DNA of 64,000 nt from Azoarcus sp. KH32C (GTDB lineage: Bacteria > Pseudomonadota > Gammaproteobacteria > Burkholderiales > Rhodocyclaceae). A program made the translations under genes and the position numbers. The stretch is taken from contig NC_020516.1 of assembly GCF_000349945.1 (NCBI RefSeq), positions 3,844,001-3,908,000 of the forward strand, in the 5' to 3' direction. Below are positions 42,354 through 50,372 of the stretch, in pieces; the stretch's first letter is position 1; the number at the start of each line of letters is the position of its first letter. Below the pieces are notes generated by a model. That model made no database searches and was not told where the DNA came from. It saw only the letters and a list, made by a program, of their open reading frames with translations.

Positions 42354-43172
42354 TCAGGAAAAAGCGAGTTGGTGATTCAAGAGATCGGTGATCAACATCG
42401 CGCCCGGGGCGTGCGTGATGCACAGCTCGGGCTTCGCTTCCATCACCGCGGCTTGCGGCGTCACGCCACAGGCCCAATAGACGGGGACTTCGCCCGGCAG
42501 GATCTCCACCGGATCGCCGAAGTCGGGCTTCGCGAGGTCCGCGATGCCGATCTCGGCCGGATCGCCGAAATGCACCGGCGCGCCATGCACGTTCGGCAGG
42601 CGCGACGTGACCTGGATCGCGCGGATCGCGTTCGCCGCCGTCATCGGCCGCATCGACACGACCAGCGGACCGTGGAACTTGCCGGCCGGGTTCGTCGGGA
42701 TGTTCGTGCGGTACATCGCCACGTTGCGCCCCTGCGCGACGTGGCGCAGCGGGATGCCGGCATCAAGCAGCGCCTGCTCGAACGAGAACGAGCAGCCGAT
42801 GACGAAAGTCACGAAGTCCGGCTGCCACAATTCGTCGATCGCGGTCGGCTCGGCAACCAGTTCGCCCTTGCGCCAGACGCGGTAACGCGGCACGTCGAAG
42901 CGGATGTCGACATCGGCGCCGAGTGTCGGCAGCAGCGGCGCGCCGGGCTCGGACACCGCCAGCAGCGGACAGGGTTTGGGATTGCGCTGGCAGAAGCGCA
43001 GGAAGTCGTCGGCATCCTGCGCCTGCAGGATCACGACATTGCCTTGTACATGGCCCGGCGCGAGCCCGCTGGTATGGGAGGACCACTGCCCGGCCCGGAT
43101 CGCTTGGCGCGCTAGAACGCCACTCGTCAGTTGCTCAGCCGACGCAAGCGCGCCGTCTCGATTCCTTTCCAC
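42354..43172 (-). CDS. DUF1445/D-glutamate cyclase-like protein (putative hydro-lyase, YcsI)
   Basis: 272 residues. The family signature regions VTFVIGCSFSFEQALLDAGIP and VYWACGVTPQAAVMEAKPEL, then ITHAPGAMLITDL, are present. The family is annotated as putative hydro-lyase, and the domain in human DGLUCY is a D-glutamate cyclase that makes 5-oxo-D-proline. GTG 43172 has AAGGAGG seven bases upstream. It starts the unit that continues with the MFS carrier and PxpBCA, and YcsF/YcsI pairing is also known in Bacillus. The substrate here is inferred. Confidence 0.88.
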   Translation of the reverse strand: MERNRDGALASAEQLTSGVLARQAIRAGQWSSHTSGLAPGHVQGNVVILQAQDADDFLRFCQRNPKPCPLLAVSEPGAPLLPTLGADVDIRFDVPRYRVWRKGELVAEPTAIDELWQPDFVTFVIGCSFSFEQALLDAGIPLRHVAQGRNVAMYRTNIPTNPAGKFHGPLVVSMRPMTAANAIRAIQVTSRLPNVHGAPVHFGDPAEIGIADLAKPDFGDPVEILPGEVPVYWACGVTPQAAVMEAKPELCITHAPGAMLITDLLNHQLAFS

Positions 43173-43272
43173 CGAATCCCCTCCTTATCCTTTGCCCGAC
43201 GCTGTCATCGCGTCGTAACAAAAGTATCGGCGGCGCCCGGAAGCTAGACAAACGCAAAATTTCGTTGTGACA

Positions 43273-44229
43273 TCATCGATTTTTTCGATGGGATGCGCGC
43301 TTTTTCGCGGGCTCGGCAGCGGCTTCCGACGCGACGACGCCGTCGACGGGGAAGCGCCGTACGAAGGCGATCGCCTCCTGCACCGCGGCTTCCAGTTGCG
43401 GCGCGCCGGGATAGGCCCAATAGGATGCGTGGATCGGCAGAGACGCCAGCCGCGCCTCCGTGTCGAGCACCGCGAGATCGGCGCCCCGCGCGAGACTCGG
43501 CACAGTTGCTCTTGGCAGCGTCGCGAAACCGAAGCCGCCTTCGACCATCCGCACGAGCGCCGAGATCGACGAGATCGTGTGGATGCGCCCGCTTTCGAGT
43601 CCGGCTCGACGGATCAACTCGACCAGTGCGACATGCGGCTGCGAGCCGCGCTGGAAGGTCAGCACGTCGCGGTCGAGGATTTCAGTCAGCGTCCAGCGCT
43701 CCGCACGCTCCGCGTCGGCACGACGGCCGACGAACACCATCTCCAGCGACGGCATCTCCTCGACGCGGATGCCCTCGCCCGCCGCGGGCATCGCCGCGAA
43801 CGCCAGATCGAGGCTGCCACGGCGCAGATGCTCGACGATCACCGGGCTCATTTCGACGGTCAGCTCGAACTCGATATGCGGCTGAGTGCGACGCAGGTGC
43901 TCGACGAGCGGGATCAGCCAAGTATGCAGCACGGACTCGATGCCACCGATGCGCAGCGTCATCGCCTGCGGCTCGGGCGCGCCGAGTTCGTCCTTCATCT
44001 CGCGCTGGATGTCGAGCAGGCGCTCGGCGAAGACGAGGAAGCGGTTACCCGAATTCGTCAGCCGGAAGTGGCGCTCGCGGCGGTCGATCAGCGGCACGCC
44101 GAGCTCCTCCTCGAGGCTCGCGATGCGGCTCGACACCGCGGATTGCGTGAGGCACAGCTTGTCCGCGGCGCGGGTCACGCTCTTCAGGCGAGCGACCCAC
44201 AGGAAGGCTTCGACGAAACGCAGGTTCAT
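43273..44229 (-). CDS. LysR-type transcriptional regulator
   Basis: 318 residues. The N-terminal winged helix (LRFVEAFLWVARLKSVTRAADKLCLTQSAVSSRI, within residues 1-45) is typical; the remainder is the periplasmic-binding-like effector domain, with a Lys/Arg-rich tail (KKRASHRKNR). It sits 100 bp upstream of the D-glutamate cyclase-like gene in the same orientation rather than divergently. It probably controls that unit; the effector could be 5-oxoproline or glutamate. The gap upstream (44230-44550) is long. Confidence 0.92.
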   Translation of the reverse strand: MNLRFVEAFLWVARLKSVTRAADKLCLTQSAVSSRIASLEEELGVPLIDRRERHFRLTNSGNRFLVFAERLLDIQREMKDELGAPEPQAMTLRIGGIESVLHTWLIPLVEHLRRTQPHIEFELTVEMSPVIVEHLRRGSLDLAFAAMPAAGEGIRVEEMPSLEMVFVGRRADAERAERWTLTEILDRDVLTFQRGSQPHVALVELIRRAGLESGRIHTISSISALVRMVEGGFGFATLPRATVPSLARGADLAVLDTEARLASLPIHASYWAYPGAPQLEAAVQEAIAFVRRFPVDGVVASEAAAEPAKKRASHRKNR

Positions 44230-44550
44230 TGCAAGGGTCGGTGAGGTTGCGGAAAAGGCTGCCTGCGGAATGGATCAATACCAGGCCGATCGAATGCAAC
44301 GCTCGGGTGCATCCCTCGACATTCTTGAACTTCCGGCCGAAACGCTGCCAGAATGCGCGCTTCCGTCGGCGGGCAGTTACAAAAACTGTAAGCCGATCAG
44401 GGCGCCGGCGCAATTCGCTGCGGATAAACTATCGCGGCCCGGGCAATGACGCCTGCGGGCCGAACCAGTCCGCCAACCGGTCGCCGATCCGGCGCGGACG
44501 CTCCCGGCGCGCACCATGCCACCCATCCAAGCTTTTCGATGCACCGCTCC
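44230..44550. other. 321-bp non-coding gap between the LysR gene and parC
   Basis: No convincing small gene is seen in this divergent region. It holds an inverted repeat TTACA-N5-TGTAA (44377-44391) and, on the plus strand, a TAAACT sequence about 115 bp ahead of parC that might be a -10. The GC-rich 3' part is likely the parC leader. An in-frame ATG at 44539 is an alternative parC start. Confidence 0.6.
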
Positions 44551-46902
44551 ATGACCACAGACACGCTGGACCTCTTCAACTCTGCGCCGCCGGCGCCTCC
44601 CGCCCCGCCCGCTGCGGGCGATGGCCACGACGCGCCTCCGCCCGACGACGGCACCCTCGCGCTCGACCGCTATGCCGAGCGCGCCTACCTCGCGTACGCG
44701 ATGAGCGTCGTGAAGTCGCGCGCGCTGCCGCAGGTCGAGGACGGCATGAAGCCGGTGCAGCGGCGCATCCTCTTCGCGATGAACGAGATGCGCCTGTCGT
44801 CGACGTCGAAGCACGTGAAATCCGCGCGCGTCGTCGGCGACGTCATCGGCAAGTACCACCCGCACGGCGACTCCAGCGTCTATGACGCGATGGTCCGCGT
44901 CGCGCAGGACTTCTCGCTGCGCTACCCGCTCGTCGATGGCCAGGGCAACTTCGGCTCGCGCGACGGCGACTCCGCGGCGGCGATGCGTTACACCGAATGC
45001 CGCCTGACCCCGATCGCGGAACTGCTGCTCGCCGAGATCGACCGCGGCACCGTCGACTTCGTGCCGAACTACGACGGCGCCTTCGAAGAGCCGCAGCTGC
45101 TGCCCGCGCGCCTGCCGTTCGTGCTTCTCAACGGCGCATCGGGCATCGCGGTCGGCATGGCGACCGAAATCCCGCCGCACAACCTGCGCGAAGTGGCCGA
45201 TGCCGCCTGCCACCTGATCCGCAACCCGGACGCCGGCCTCGACGACATCCTGCCGCTCCTGCCGGGCCCCGATTTCCCCGGCGGCGGCCAGCTGATCTCC
45301 TCGCCCGAAGCAATCCGCGACGCCTACACGGGCGGTCGTGGCAGCCTCAGGATGCGCGCGCGCTGGCACGTCGAGGAACTCGCCCGCGGCCAATGGCGCG
45401 TGATCGTCGATGAGCTGCCGCATGGCGTGTCCGCCGCGGGCGTGCTTGCCGAGATCGAAACCCTGACCAACCCGCAGCCGCGCGCCGGCAAGAAGGAAGT
45501 CAGCCAGGAACAGAAGAACCTCAAGCAGCTCGTACTGGGCGTCGTCGAGACCGTGCGCGACGAATCGAGCGACAAGGCGCCGGTGCGTATCGTGCTGGAG
45601 CCGCGCTCCTCGCGCCAGAGCCGCGACGAATTCATGGCGGTGCTGCTCGCGCATACCAGCCTCGAAACCTCGGTCTCGCTCAACATGACGATGATCGGCC
45701 GCGACGGCCGTCCGCAGCAGAAGAACCTCGTGCAGATCCTGCGCGAGTGGATCGACTTCCGCTACGTCACCGTCGACCGCCGCACGCGCCACCGCCTCGA
45801 CGAAGTCGATCGCCGCCTCCACATCCTCGAAGGCCGCATGATCGCCTTCCTGCACATCGAGGAAGTGATCCGCGTGATCCGCGAGTCCGACGAACCGAAG
45901 CCCGCGCTGATCGCCGCCTTCGGCCTCACCGACATCCAGGCCGAGGACATCCTCGAGATCCGCCTGCGCCAGCTCGCACGCCTCGAAGGTTTCAAGATCG
46001 AGAAGGAACTCAACGAGCTCAAGGAAGAGCGCGACGGCCTGCAGCACATCCTCGACAGCCGCGCCGCGATGACGCGCCTGATCCTGAAGGAAATCACCGA
46101 CGACGCGAAGAAGTACGGCGACGACCGCCGCACCGTGATCGAGACGGTCGCCGCCGCGGCGCCCGCCGAACTCGCTGTCGCCGACGAACCGGTCACCGTG
46201 ATCGTGTCGAAGAACGGCTGGGTGCGTTCGCGCCAGGGCCACGGCATCGACGCCGCCGCAATCAGCTACAAGGCGGGCGACTTCGCCTTCGTCGTGATCG
46301 AGACGCGCACGACCTGGCCGCTCGTCGTCATCGACACCAACGGCCGCGCCTACACCGTGCGCGTGTCGGACCTGCCCGGCGGCCGCGGCGACGGCGCGCC
46401 GATCGCGACGCTGGTCGACTTCCAGGACGGCGGCAAGCTCGCGCAGGTGCTTACCGCCGAGCCCGAATCGACCTGGATGTTCGCGAACTCGGGCGGCTAC
46501 GGTTTCATTTGCACGCTCGGCGACGCGACGAGCCGCCAGCGTGCGGGCAAGGCCTTCATGACGCTCGAAAAGGGCGAAAAGGTGCTCGTGCCAGCGCGGG
46601 TGATCGGCGACAAGATCGCCGCCGTGTCCGAGAACGGCCGCATCCTCGTCTTCATGCGCAGCGAGATGAAGGTTCAGGCGGGCGGGCGCGGCGTCATCGT
46701 AATGACGCTCGACGACGATGAGGCGCTCGTCGCGGTCGCCGTGCCGGCGGACGACGCGGTGCTGAAGGTCGAAGGCATCGGCCGCGGCAGCAAGCCCGCT
46801 ACCGTCGAACTGAAGCCGGCGCAGCTTGCCGGCCTCGTCCACCGCCGCGCCCGCAAAGGCATGGCGCTGGCGATCAAGCTCAAGCCCTCGTCGCTGTCCT
46901 GA
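44551..46902 (+). CDS. parC: DNA topoisomerase IV subunit A
   Basis: 783 residues. The breakage-reunion domain begins at LALDRYAERAYLAYAMSVVKSRALP, with KYHPHGDSSVYDAM (quinolone region) and catalytic Tyr147 in MRYTECRLTP. The C-terminal beta-pinwheel follows after about residue 510; it lacks a clear GyrA box, which favours ParC over GyrA. The N-terminal extension of about 35 Ala/Pro/Asp-rich residues is not conserved, so ATG 44551 is uncertain; no good ribosome site is seen. It pairs with parE at 35453. Confidence 0.93.
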   Translation: MTTDTLDLFNSAPPAPPAPPAAGDGHDAPPPDDGTLALDRYAERAYLAYAMSVVKSRALPQVEDGMKPVQRRILFAMNEMRLSSTSKHVKSARVVGDVIGKYHPHGDSSVYDAMVRVAQDFSLRYPLVDGQGNFGSRDGDSAAAMRYTECRLTPIAELLLAEIDRGTVDFVPNYDGAFEEPQLLPARLPFVLLNGASGIAVGMATEIPPHNLREVADAACHLIRNPDAGLDDILPLLPGPDFPGGGQLISSPEAIRDAYTGGRGSLRMRARWHVEELARGQWRVIVDELPHGVSAAGVLAEIETLTNPQPRAGKKEVSQEQKNLKQLVLGVVETVRDESSDKAPVRIVLEPRSSRQSRDEFMAVLLAHTSLETSVSLNMTMIGRDGRPQQKNLVQILREWIDFRYVTVDRRTRHRLDEVDRRLHILEGRMIAFLHIEEVIRVIRESDEPKPALIAAFGLTDIQAEDILEIRLRQLARLEGFKIEKELNELKEERDGLQHILDSRAAMTRLILKEITDDAKKYGDDRRTVIETVAAAAPAELAVADEPVTVIVSKNGWVRSRQGHGIDAAAISYKAGDFAFVVIETRTTWPLVVIDTNGRAYTVRVSDLPGGRGDGAPIATLVDFQDGGKLAQVLTAEPESTWMFANSGGYGFICTLGDATSRQRAGKAFMTLEKGEKVLVPARVIGDKIAAVSENGRILVFMRSEMKVQAGGRGVIVMTLDDDEALVAVAVPADDAVLKVEGIGRGSKPATVELKPAQLAGLVHRRARKGMALAIKLKPSSLS

Positions 46903-46908
46903 ACGGCG

Positions 46909-47787
46909 CTATCTGGGGGCCTCGTTACCGCCGGCTGAAGACGCCGGCGGCGGCGCCTCTCCGGGCAGGATCGAGCGGATCGGATCGCCCTCCCGGATCT
47001 GACCGGGCGCCCGCGGCGGACGCTCGCCCGTCATCGATTCGATCAGGATGCCGACGCGCCGGTTGCGCGCCCGCCCCTCCTCGTTGGTGTTGTCAGTCAC
47101 CGGGCGTTGATCGGCATAGCCCGCGGCCGTGAGCCGCGTGCCAATCACGCCGGACTCGATGAAAAGCCGCACCACCGACGACGCCCGCACGGCCGACAGC
47201 TCCCAGTTCGACGCAAAGCGCGTGTTGCTGATCGGGATATTGTCGGTGTGCCCCTCGACGGTGATCGGAAACTCCGCCCGCGCGAGTACCTGCGCCACCG
47301 CACGCAGCACCGTCACCGCTGACGGCGCGAGGGTTGCATCGCCCGGCTGGAAGAGGACGCTGGCGTTGATCTCGACCGTGATTCCGCGCGCCCCCTCGGT
47401 CACGTGGACCTGCCCGCCACGCGTGAGCGGCTCGAGCACCTTGCGGATATCCTCGGCCATCGTCGTCATGCGCTTCACCTCGGTCTGGCGGCGCACCTCG
47501 ATCTCTTCGTTGCTGGGCTTGGCCGGCGTTATCGGACGGGTCGGCGTGACGTTCGGCGGCGTCGCGATCACCGGATCGCCCGGTTCGTTGACGGTCACAT
47601 TACGGAACGCGCTGATCAACGAATCCGACAACACCCGATACTTGCCCTCGTTCACCGAGGACAGAGCATACATCACGACGAAAAACGCGAACAGCAGCGT
47701 GATGAAGTCCGCATAGGACACGAGCCAGCGGTCGTGGTTTTCGTGGTTGATTTCGTCGCTCTGGCGGTGCCGGCGATTGCGTCGCAT
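46909..47787 (-). CDS. motD: Flagellar motor protein MotD (OmpA/MotB family)
   Basis: 292 residues. A charged N-terminus (MRRNRRHRQSDEINHENHDRW) precedes one membrane helix (about 21-42) with the proton-channel Asp D27 in VSYADFITLLFAFFVVMYALSS. An OmpA-like peptidoglycan-binding domain (about 145-250) has TVEGHTDNIPI and NWELSAVRASSVVRLFIESG. It forms stator units with MotC encoded upstream by 18 bp. The parC stop lies six bases beyond its end, convergently. Confidence 0.93.
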   Translation of the reverse strand: MRRNRRHRQSDEINHENHDRWLVSYADFITLLFAFFVVMYALSSVNEGKYRVLSDSLISAFRNVTVNEPGDPVIATPPNVTPTRPITPAKPSNEEIEVRRQTEVKRMTTMAEDIRKVLEPLTRGGQVHVTEGARGITVEINASVLFQPGDATLAPSAVTVLRAVAQVLARAEFPITVEGHTDNIPISNTRFASNWELSAVRASSVVRLFIESGVIGTRLTAAGYADQRPVTDNTNEEGRARNRRVGILIESMTGERPPRAPGQIREGDPIRSILPGEAPPPASSAGGNEAPR

Positions 47788-47805
47788 GGCGAGCCTCCTG
47801 CCCGA

Positions 47806-48546
47806 TCAGGCCACGTAGCCCTGCATCCGGCTTTCGATGATGCGCGGATTATCGCCGTTGGCGATGCCGACGAGACCGTCGACGAGCATCTCGCGCTGCG
47901 ACACGGCAGTGGCGATGTGGGCCATGAGCTTCTTCGACATCGGCAGGAAGATGAGGTTGGCCGATCCCACACCGTAGATCGTCGCGACAAAGGCGACCGC
48001 GATCCCGGCGCCGAGCTTCGAGGGATCGGAGAGGTTCTCCATCACGTGGATCAGTCCCATCACGGCGCCGAGGATGCCGATCGTCGGCGCATAGCCTCCC
48101 GCGGCCTCCCAGATCCGTGCCGCCTGCCGCATCTGCGCGGCCCAGGCGTCGATCTCGACTTCCAGCACCTCACGCAAGCGCTGCGGCTCGACGCCGTCGA
48201 TCAGCAACTGCAGGCCCTTGCGCACGAAGGGATCGGCAATGCGCGGCAACTGCGCCTCGAGCGAGAGCAGCCCTTCCTTGCGCGCGGTCATGCTCCAGCT
48301 CGCCGTCTGGCGGATCAGCTCGACATGCGTCGAGGTCGGCGGCACGAACACCCATTTCGTCATGCGGATGCCTTGGCGGAACACCGGTAGCGGGCTCTGC
48401 AGCATCACCGCGCCGAGCGTGCCTCCGATGACGATCAGAAATGCGGTCGGCTGAACGAGCGAGGCGATGTGCCCGCCCTCGATCACCTGTCCGACGAGGA
48501 TCGCCGCGACCCCGAGGGTGATGCCGATGAGGCTGATCCTGTCCAT
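47806..48546 (-). CDS. motC: Flagellar motor protein MotC (MotA/PomA family)
   Basis: 246 residues with four membrane segments: about 1-22, 30-52, 148-170 and 180-200 (IGILGAVMGLIHVM, FVATIYGVGSANLIFLP). A cytoplasmic loop of about 95 residues contains the charged residues that contact FliG. The sequence fits the PomA/MotC stator branch used by Pseudomonas and related beta/gamma proteobacteria together with MotD. It lies 26 bp downstream of fliA, so it may be transcribed with it, or from a FliA-dependent promoter. Confidence 0.93.
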   Translation of the reverse strand: MDRISLIGITLGVAAILVGQVIEGGHIASLVQPTAFLIVIGGTLGAVMLQSPLPVFRQGIRMTKWVFVPPTSTHVELIRQTASWSMTARKEGLLSLEAQLPRIADPFVRKGLQLLIDGVEPQRLREVLEVEIDAWAAQMRQAARIWEAAGGYAPTIGILGAVMGLIHVMENLSDPSKLGAGIAVAFVATIYGVGSANLIFLPMSKKLMAHIATAVSQREMLVDGLVGIANGDNPRIIESRMQGYVA

Positions 48547-48571
48547 GGTCCCGATCCCCGGACGGCCCCGT

Positions 48572-49348
48572 TCAGGCGCCCGCTGCCGGCGTCTTCGGCG
48601 GACGTCCGCGACGCGCCCCCGTACCCGAGCCCGGCGCCGGCGTGCCCATCACGCGCGAACGCAGCCGCGCCACGGCCTGGCTATGCAATTGGCACACACG
48701 CGACTCCGACACCCCGAGCACCTCTCCGATCTCGCGCAGGTTCAGCTCCTCGTCGTAATACAGCGCCATCATCAGCTTTTCGCGCTCGGGCAGATCGTCG
48801 ATCGCCTTCACGAGCGCGCTGCGCATGTTGGCCTGTTCGAAGAGGTCGGCCGGATTCGACTCATGTTCGCCGAGATGGCGCTCGAAGTAGTCCTCGCCTT
48901 CCTCGTCGGTGAAATCCTCGAAATACACGAGCTGGTGGCCGCGCGCGTCCTGCAGCATGCGTTGGTAATCGGCCAGCGGCATGCCCATGCTTTCGGCGAG
49001 CTCGATCTCGGTCGGCGGGCGGCCATTCTGCTGTTCGAGGCTGTGGATGGCGCTTTCGATGCGCCGCATGTCGCGCCGCATGCTGCGCGGCAGCCAGTCA
49101 TTCTCGCGCAGGCCGTCGAGCATCGCGCCGCGGATGCGCTGCACGGCATAGGTCTCGAACTGCGCACCGAGACCGTCCTCGTAACGGCCGATCGCGTCGA
49201 GCAGACCGACCATGCCGTTCTGGATCACGTCGTCGATGTGCACGCTCGCCGGCAGCTTCGCCATCAAGTGGTAAGCGATGCGCTTGACCAACGGAGCGTA
49301 GGCCTCCACGAGATGATTCTTGTCGAGATTTCCGTCAGCGTCGTACAT
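48572..49348 (-). CDS. fliA: Flagellar sigma factor FliA (sigma-28)
   Basis: 258 residues from ATG 49348. Region 2 begins NHLVEAYAPLVKRIAYHLMAKLP, with DVIQNGMVGLLDAIGRYE and TYAVQRIRGAMLD; regions 3 and 4 contain MRRIESAIHSLEQ and LPEREKLMMALYYDEELNLREIGEVLGVSESRVCQLHSQA. A non-conserved Arg/Pro-rich tail follows. An ATG at 49480 shares an ATGA with the end of the FlhG-like gene and would add 44 unconserved residues; the start at 49348 fits the family better, but coupling from 49480 is possible. Confidence 0.93.
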   Translation of the reverse strand: MYDADGNLDKNHLVEAYAPLVKRIAYHLMAKLPASVHIDDVIQNGMVGLLDAIGRYEDGLGAQFETYAVQRIRGAMLDGLRENDWLPRSMRRDMRRIESAIHSLEQQNGRPPTEIELAESMGMPLADYQRMLQDARGHQLVYFEDFTDEEGEDYFERHLGEHESNPADLFEQANMRSALVKAIDDLPEREKLMMALYYDEELNLREIGEVLGVSESRVCQLHSQAVARLRSRVMGTPAPGSGTGARRGRPPKTPAAGA

Positions 49349-49476
49349 CCACTTCGCCTGTATCTTCTTGCGGCCAGAGTTGTGGTTCGGACGATCGGAG
49401 AGACCGCCGGACTGCCATTGTCCCGCAGCGGCGATCCCATTGCCAGAAGCTTTGCCAGAAGAATAGGTGAAGGGAA

Positions 49477-50286
49477 TCATGTCCGCGACCCGAGCGCAGC
49501 GGCCGCCCGCGGATGGCGCAGCCCGCAGCTCATCAGCCGACGCAGGAAGGCCGCCTCGGCGTCGCGCGGCGAAGCTTCGGTGAACTCGGCATTGAGCCCG
49601 CCACCCACATCGTCGCGCTCCACTTCGCCGAGCCACGCGAGCGGCACGCCGACATGGTGCGCAACCAGCCCGTCGAGGCTCGTGAAGAAGGCCTTCGCGT
49701 CGGCACGACCGCGCGCACCGGTGACCGCGACGTGGATAGAACCGGCGCCTGCAGCCGCAAGACGCTTGATGACCTGGTAGGCCTCCGTCGCCCCCCGGTG
49801 GCTCGCCTCCGCGACGACCAGGCGGCGGGGCGCGGCGAAGATGAAGGGCGAAGGATCGCCCGCCGCTTCGTAATCGGAATGCACGAGGATGAAGCTCGCC
49901 GGCCGCATCAGCGCACGCAGCGCCTGCAGCAGCGTTTCGCGCCGCTCGCCGTCGAGGAGCGGCAACGCGAGCGCAGCCGCCGCCACCGGCACGCGGCCGA
50001 GCAACCCGGGCAGGGCCTGGACGAGATCGCGCGGCTGCACGCCCGCGCCGAGCACGCCCAGCAGATCGCTGCCCGGCTGCTCACCCACGAGATGCGCAAG
50101 CGAGCGCTCGCCGCGCACCTCATCGAGCATCAGCACGCGCTCGCGATGACCGGCGATGCGATGCGCCGCACGCAGCGCGATCTGGGCTGGATTGCGCCCG
50201 GCCGCATACAGCGCCACCACCACCGGCGGCGCCCGCCGGAAAAGCCGACGCAGGCCGGCTGCCTGGTCTTCGTGCGGGTCGATCAT
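49477..50286 (-). CDS. flhG: FlhG/FleN-like protein, degenerate P-loop
   Basis: 269 residues in the position where flhG (fleN) normally lies. The MinD/ParA-like fold is recognisable from VVVALYAAG, VLMLDE and ILVHSDYEA, but the expected Walker A lysine pattern (KGGVGKT) is replaced by AAGRNPAQ at residues 28-35, so nucleotide binding in the usual way is unlikely. FlhG normally limits flagellar number by antagonising FlhF. ATG 50286 is chosen. It overlaps the possible long fliA start, and flhF is 84 bp upstream. Confidence 0.8.
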   Translation of the reverse strand: MIDPHEDQAAGLRRLFRRAPPVVVALYAAGRNPAQIALRAAHRIAGHRERVLMLDEVRGERSLAHLVGEQPGSDLLGVLGAGVQPRDLVQALPGLLGRVPVAAAALALPLLDGERRETLLQALRALMRPASFILVHSDYEAAGDPSPFIFAAPRRLVVAEASHRGATEAYQVIKRLAAAGAGSIHVAVTGARGRADAKAFFTSLDGLVAHHVGVPLAWLGEVERDDVGGGLNAEFTEASPRDAEAAFLRRLMSCGLRHPRAAAALGSRT

Positions 50287-50307
50287 GTCAGGTCTCCCGC
50301 CGGGCAG

Positions 50308-50372
50308 CCCCAAGGGAGTCCTGCGCCCCCTCGGGGGGCAGCGAAAGAAGTGAGCGTGGGGGCAGTCATCTC
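50308..50372. repeat. GC-rich motif resembling an interspersed intergenic repeat
   Basis: The flhF-flhG gap contains CCCCAAGGGAGTCCTGCG, the palindromic block CGCCCCCTCGGGGGGC and then GCGAAAGAAGTGAGCG-TGGGGGC. The composition and the GAAAGAAGTGAGCG-like phrase resemble a short repeat family I recall between genes in Azoarcus-like genomes. Only one copy is visible in this window, so repeat status is a guess. Confidence 0.3.

Noticed and set aside
44377..46842. Minus-strand 821-codon frame opposite parC
   Set aside because: Shadow of parC, with no recognisable motif.
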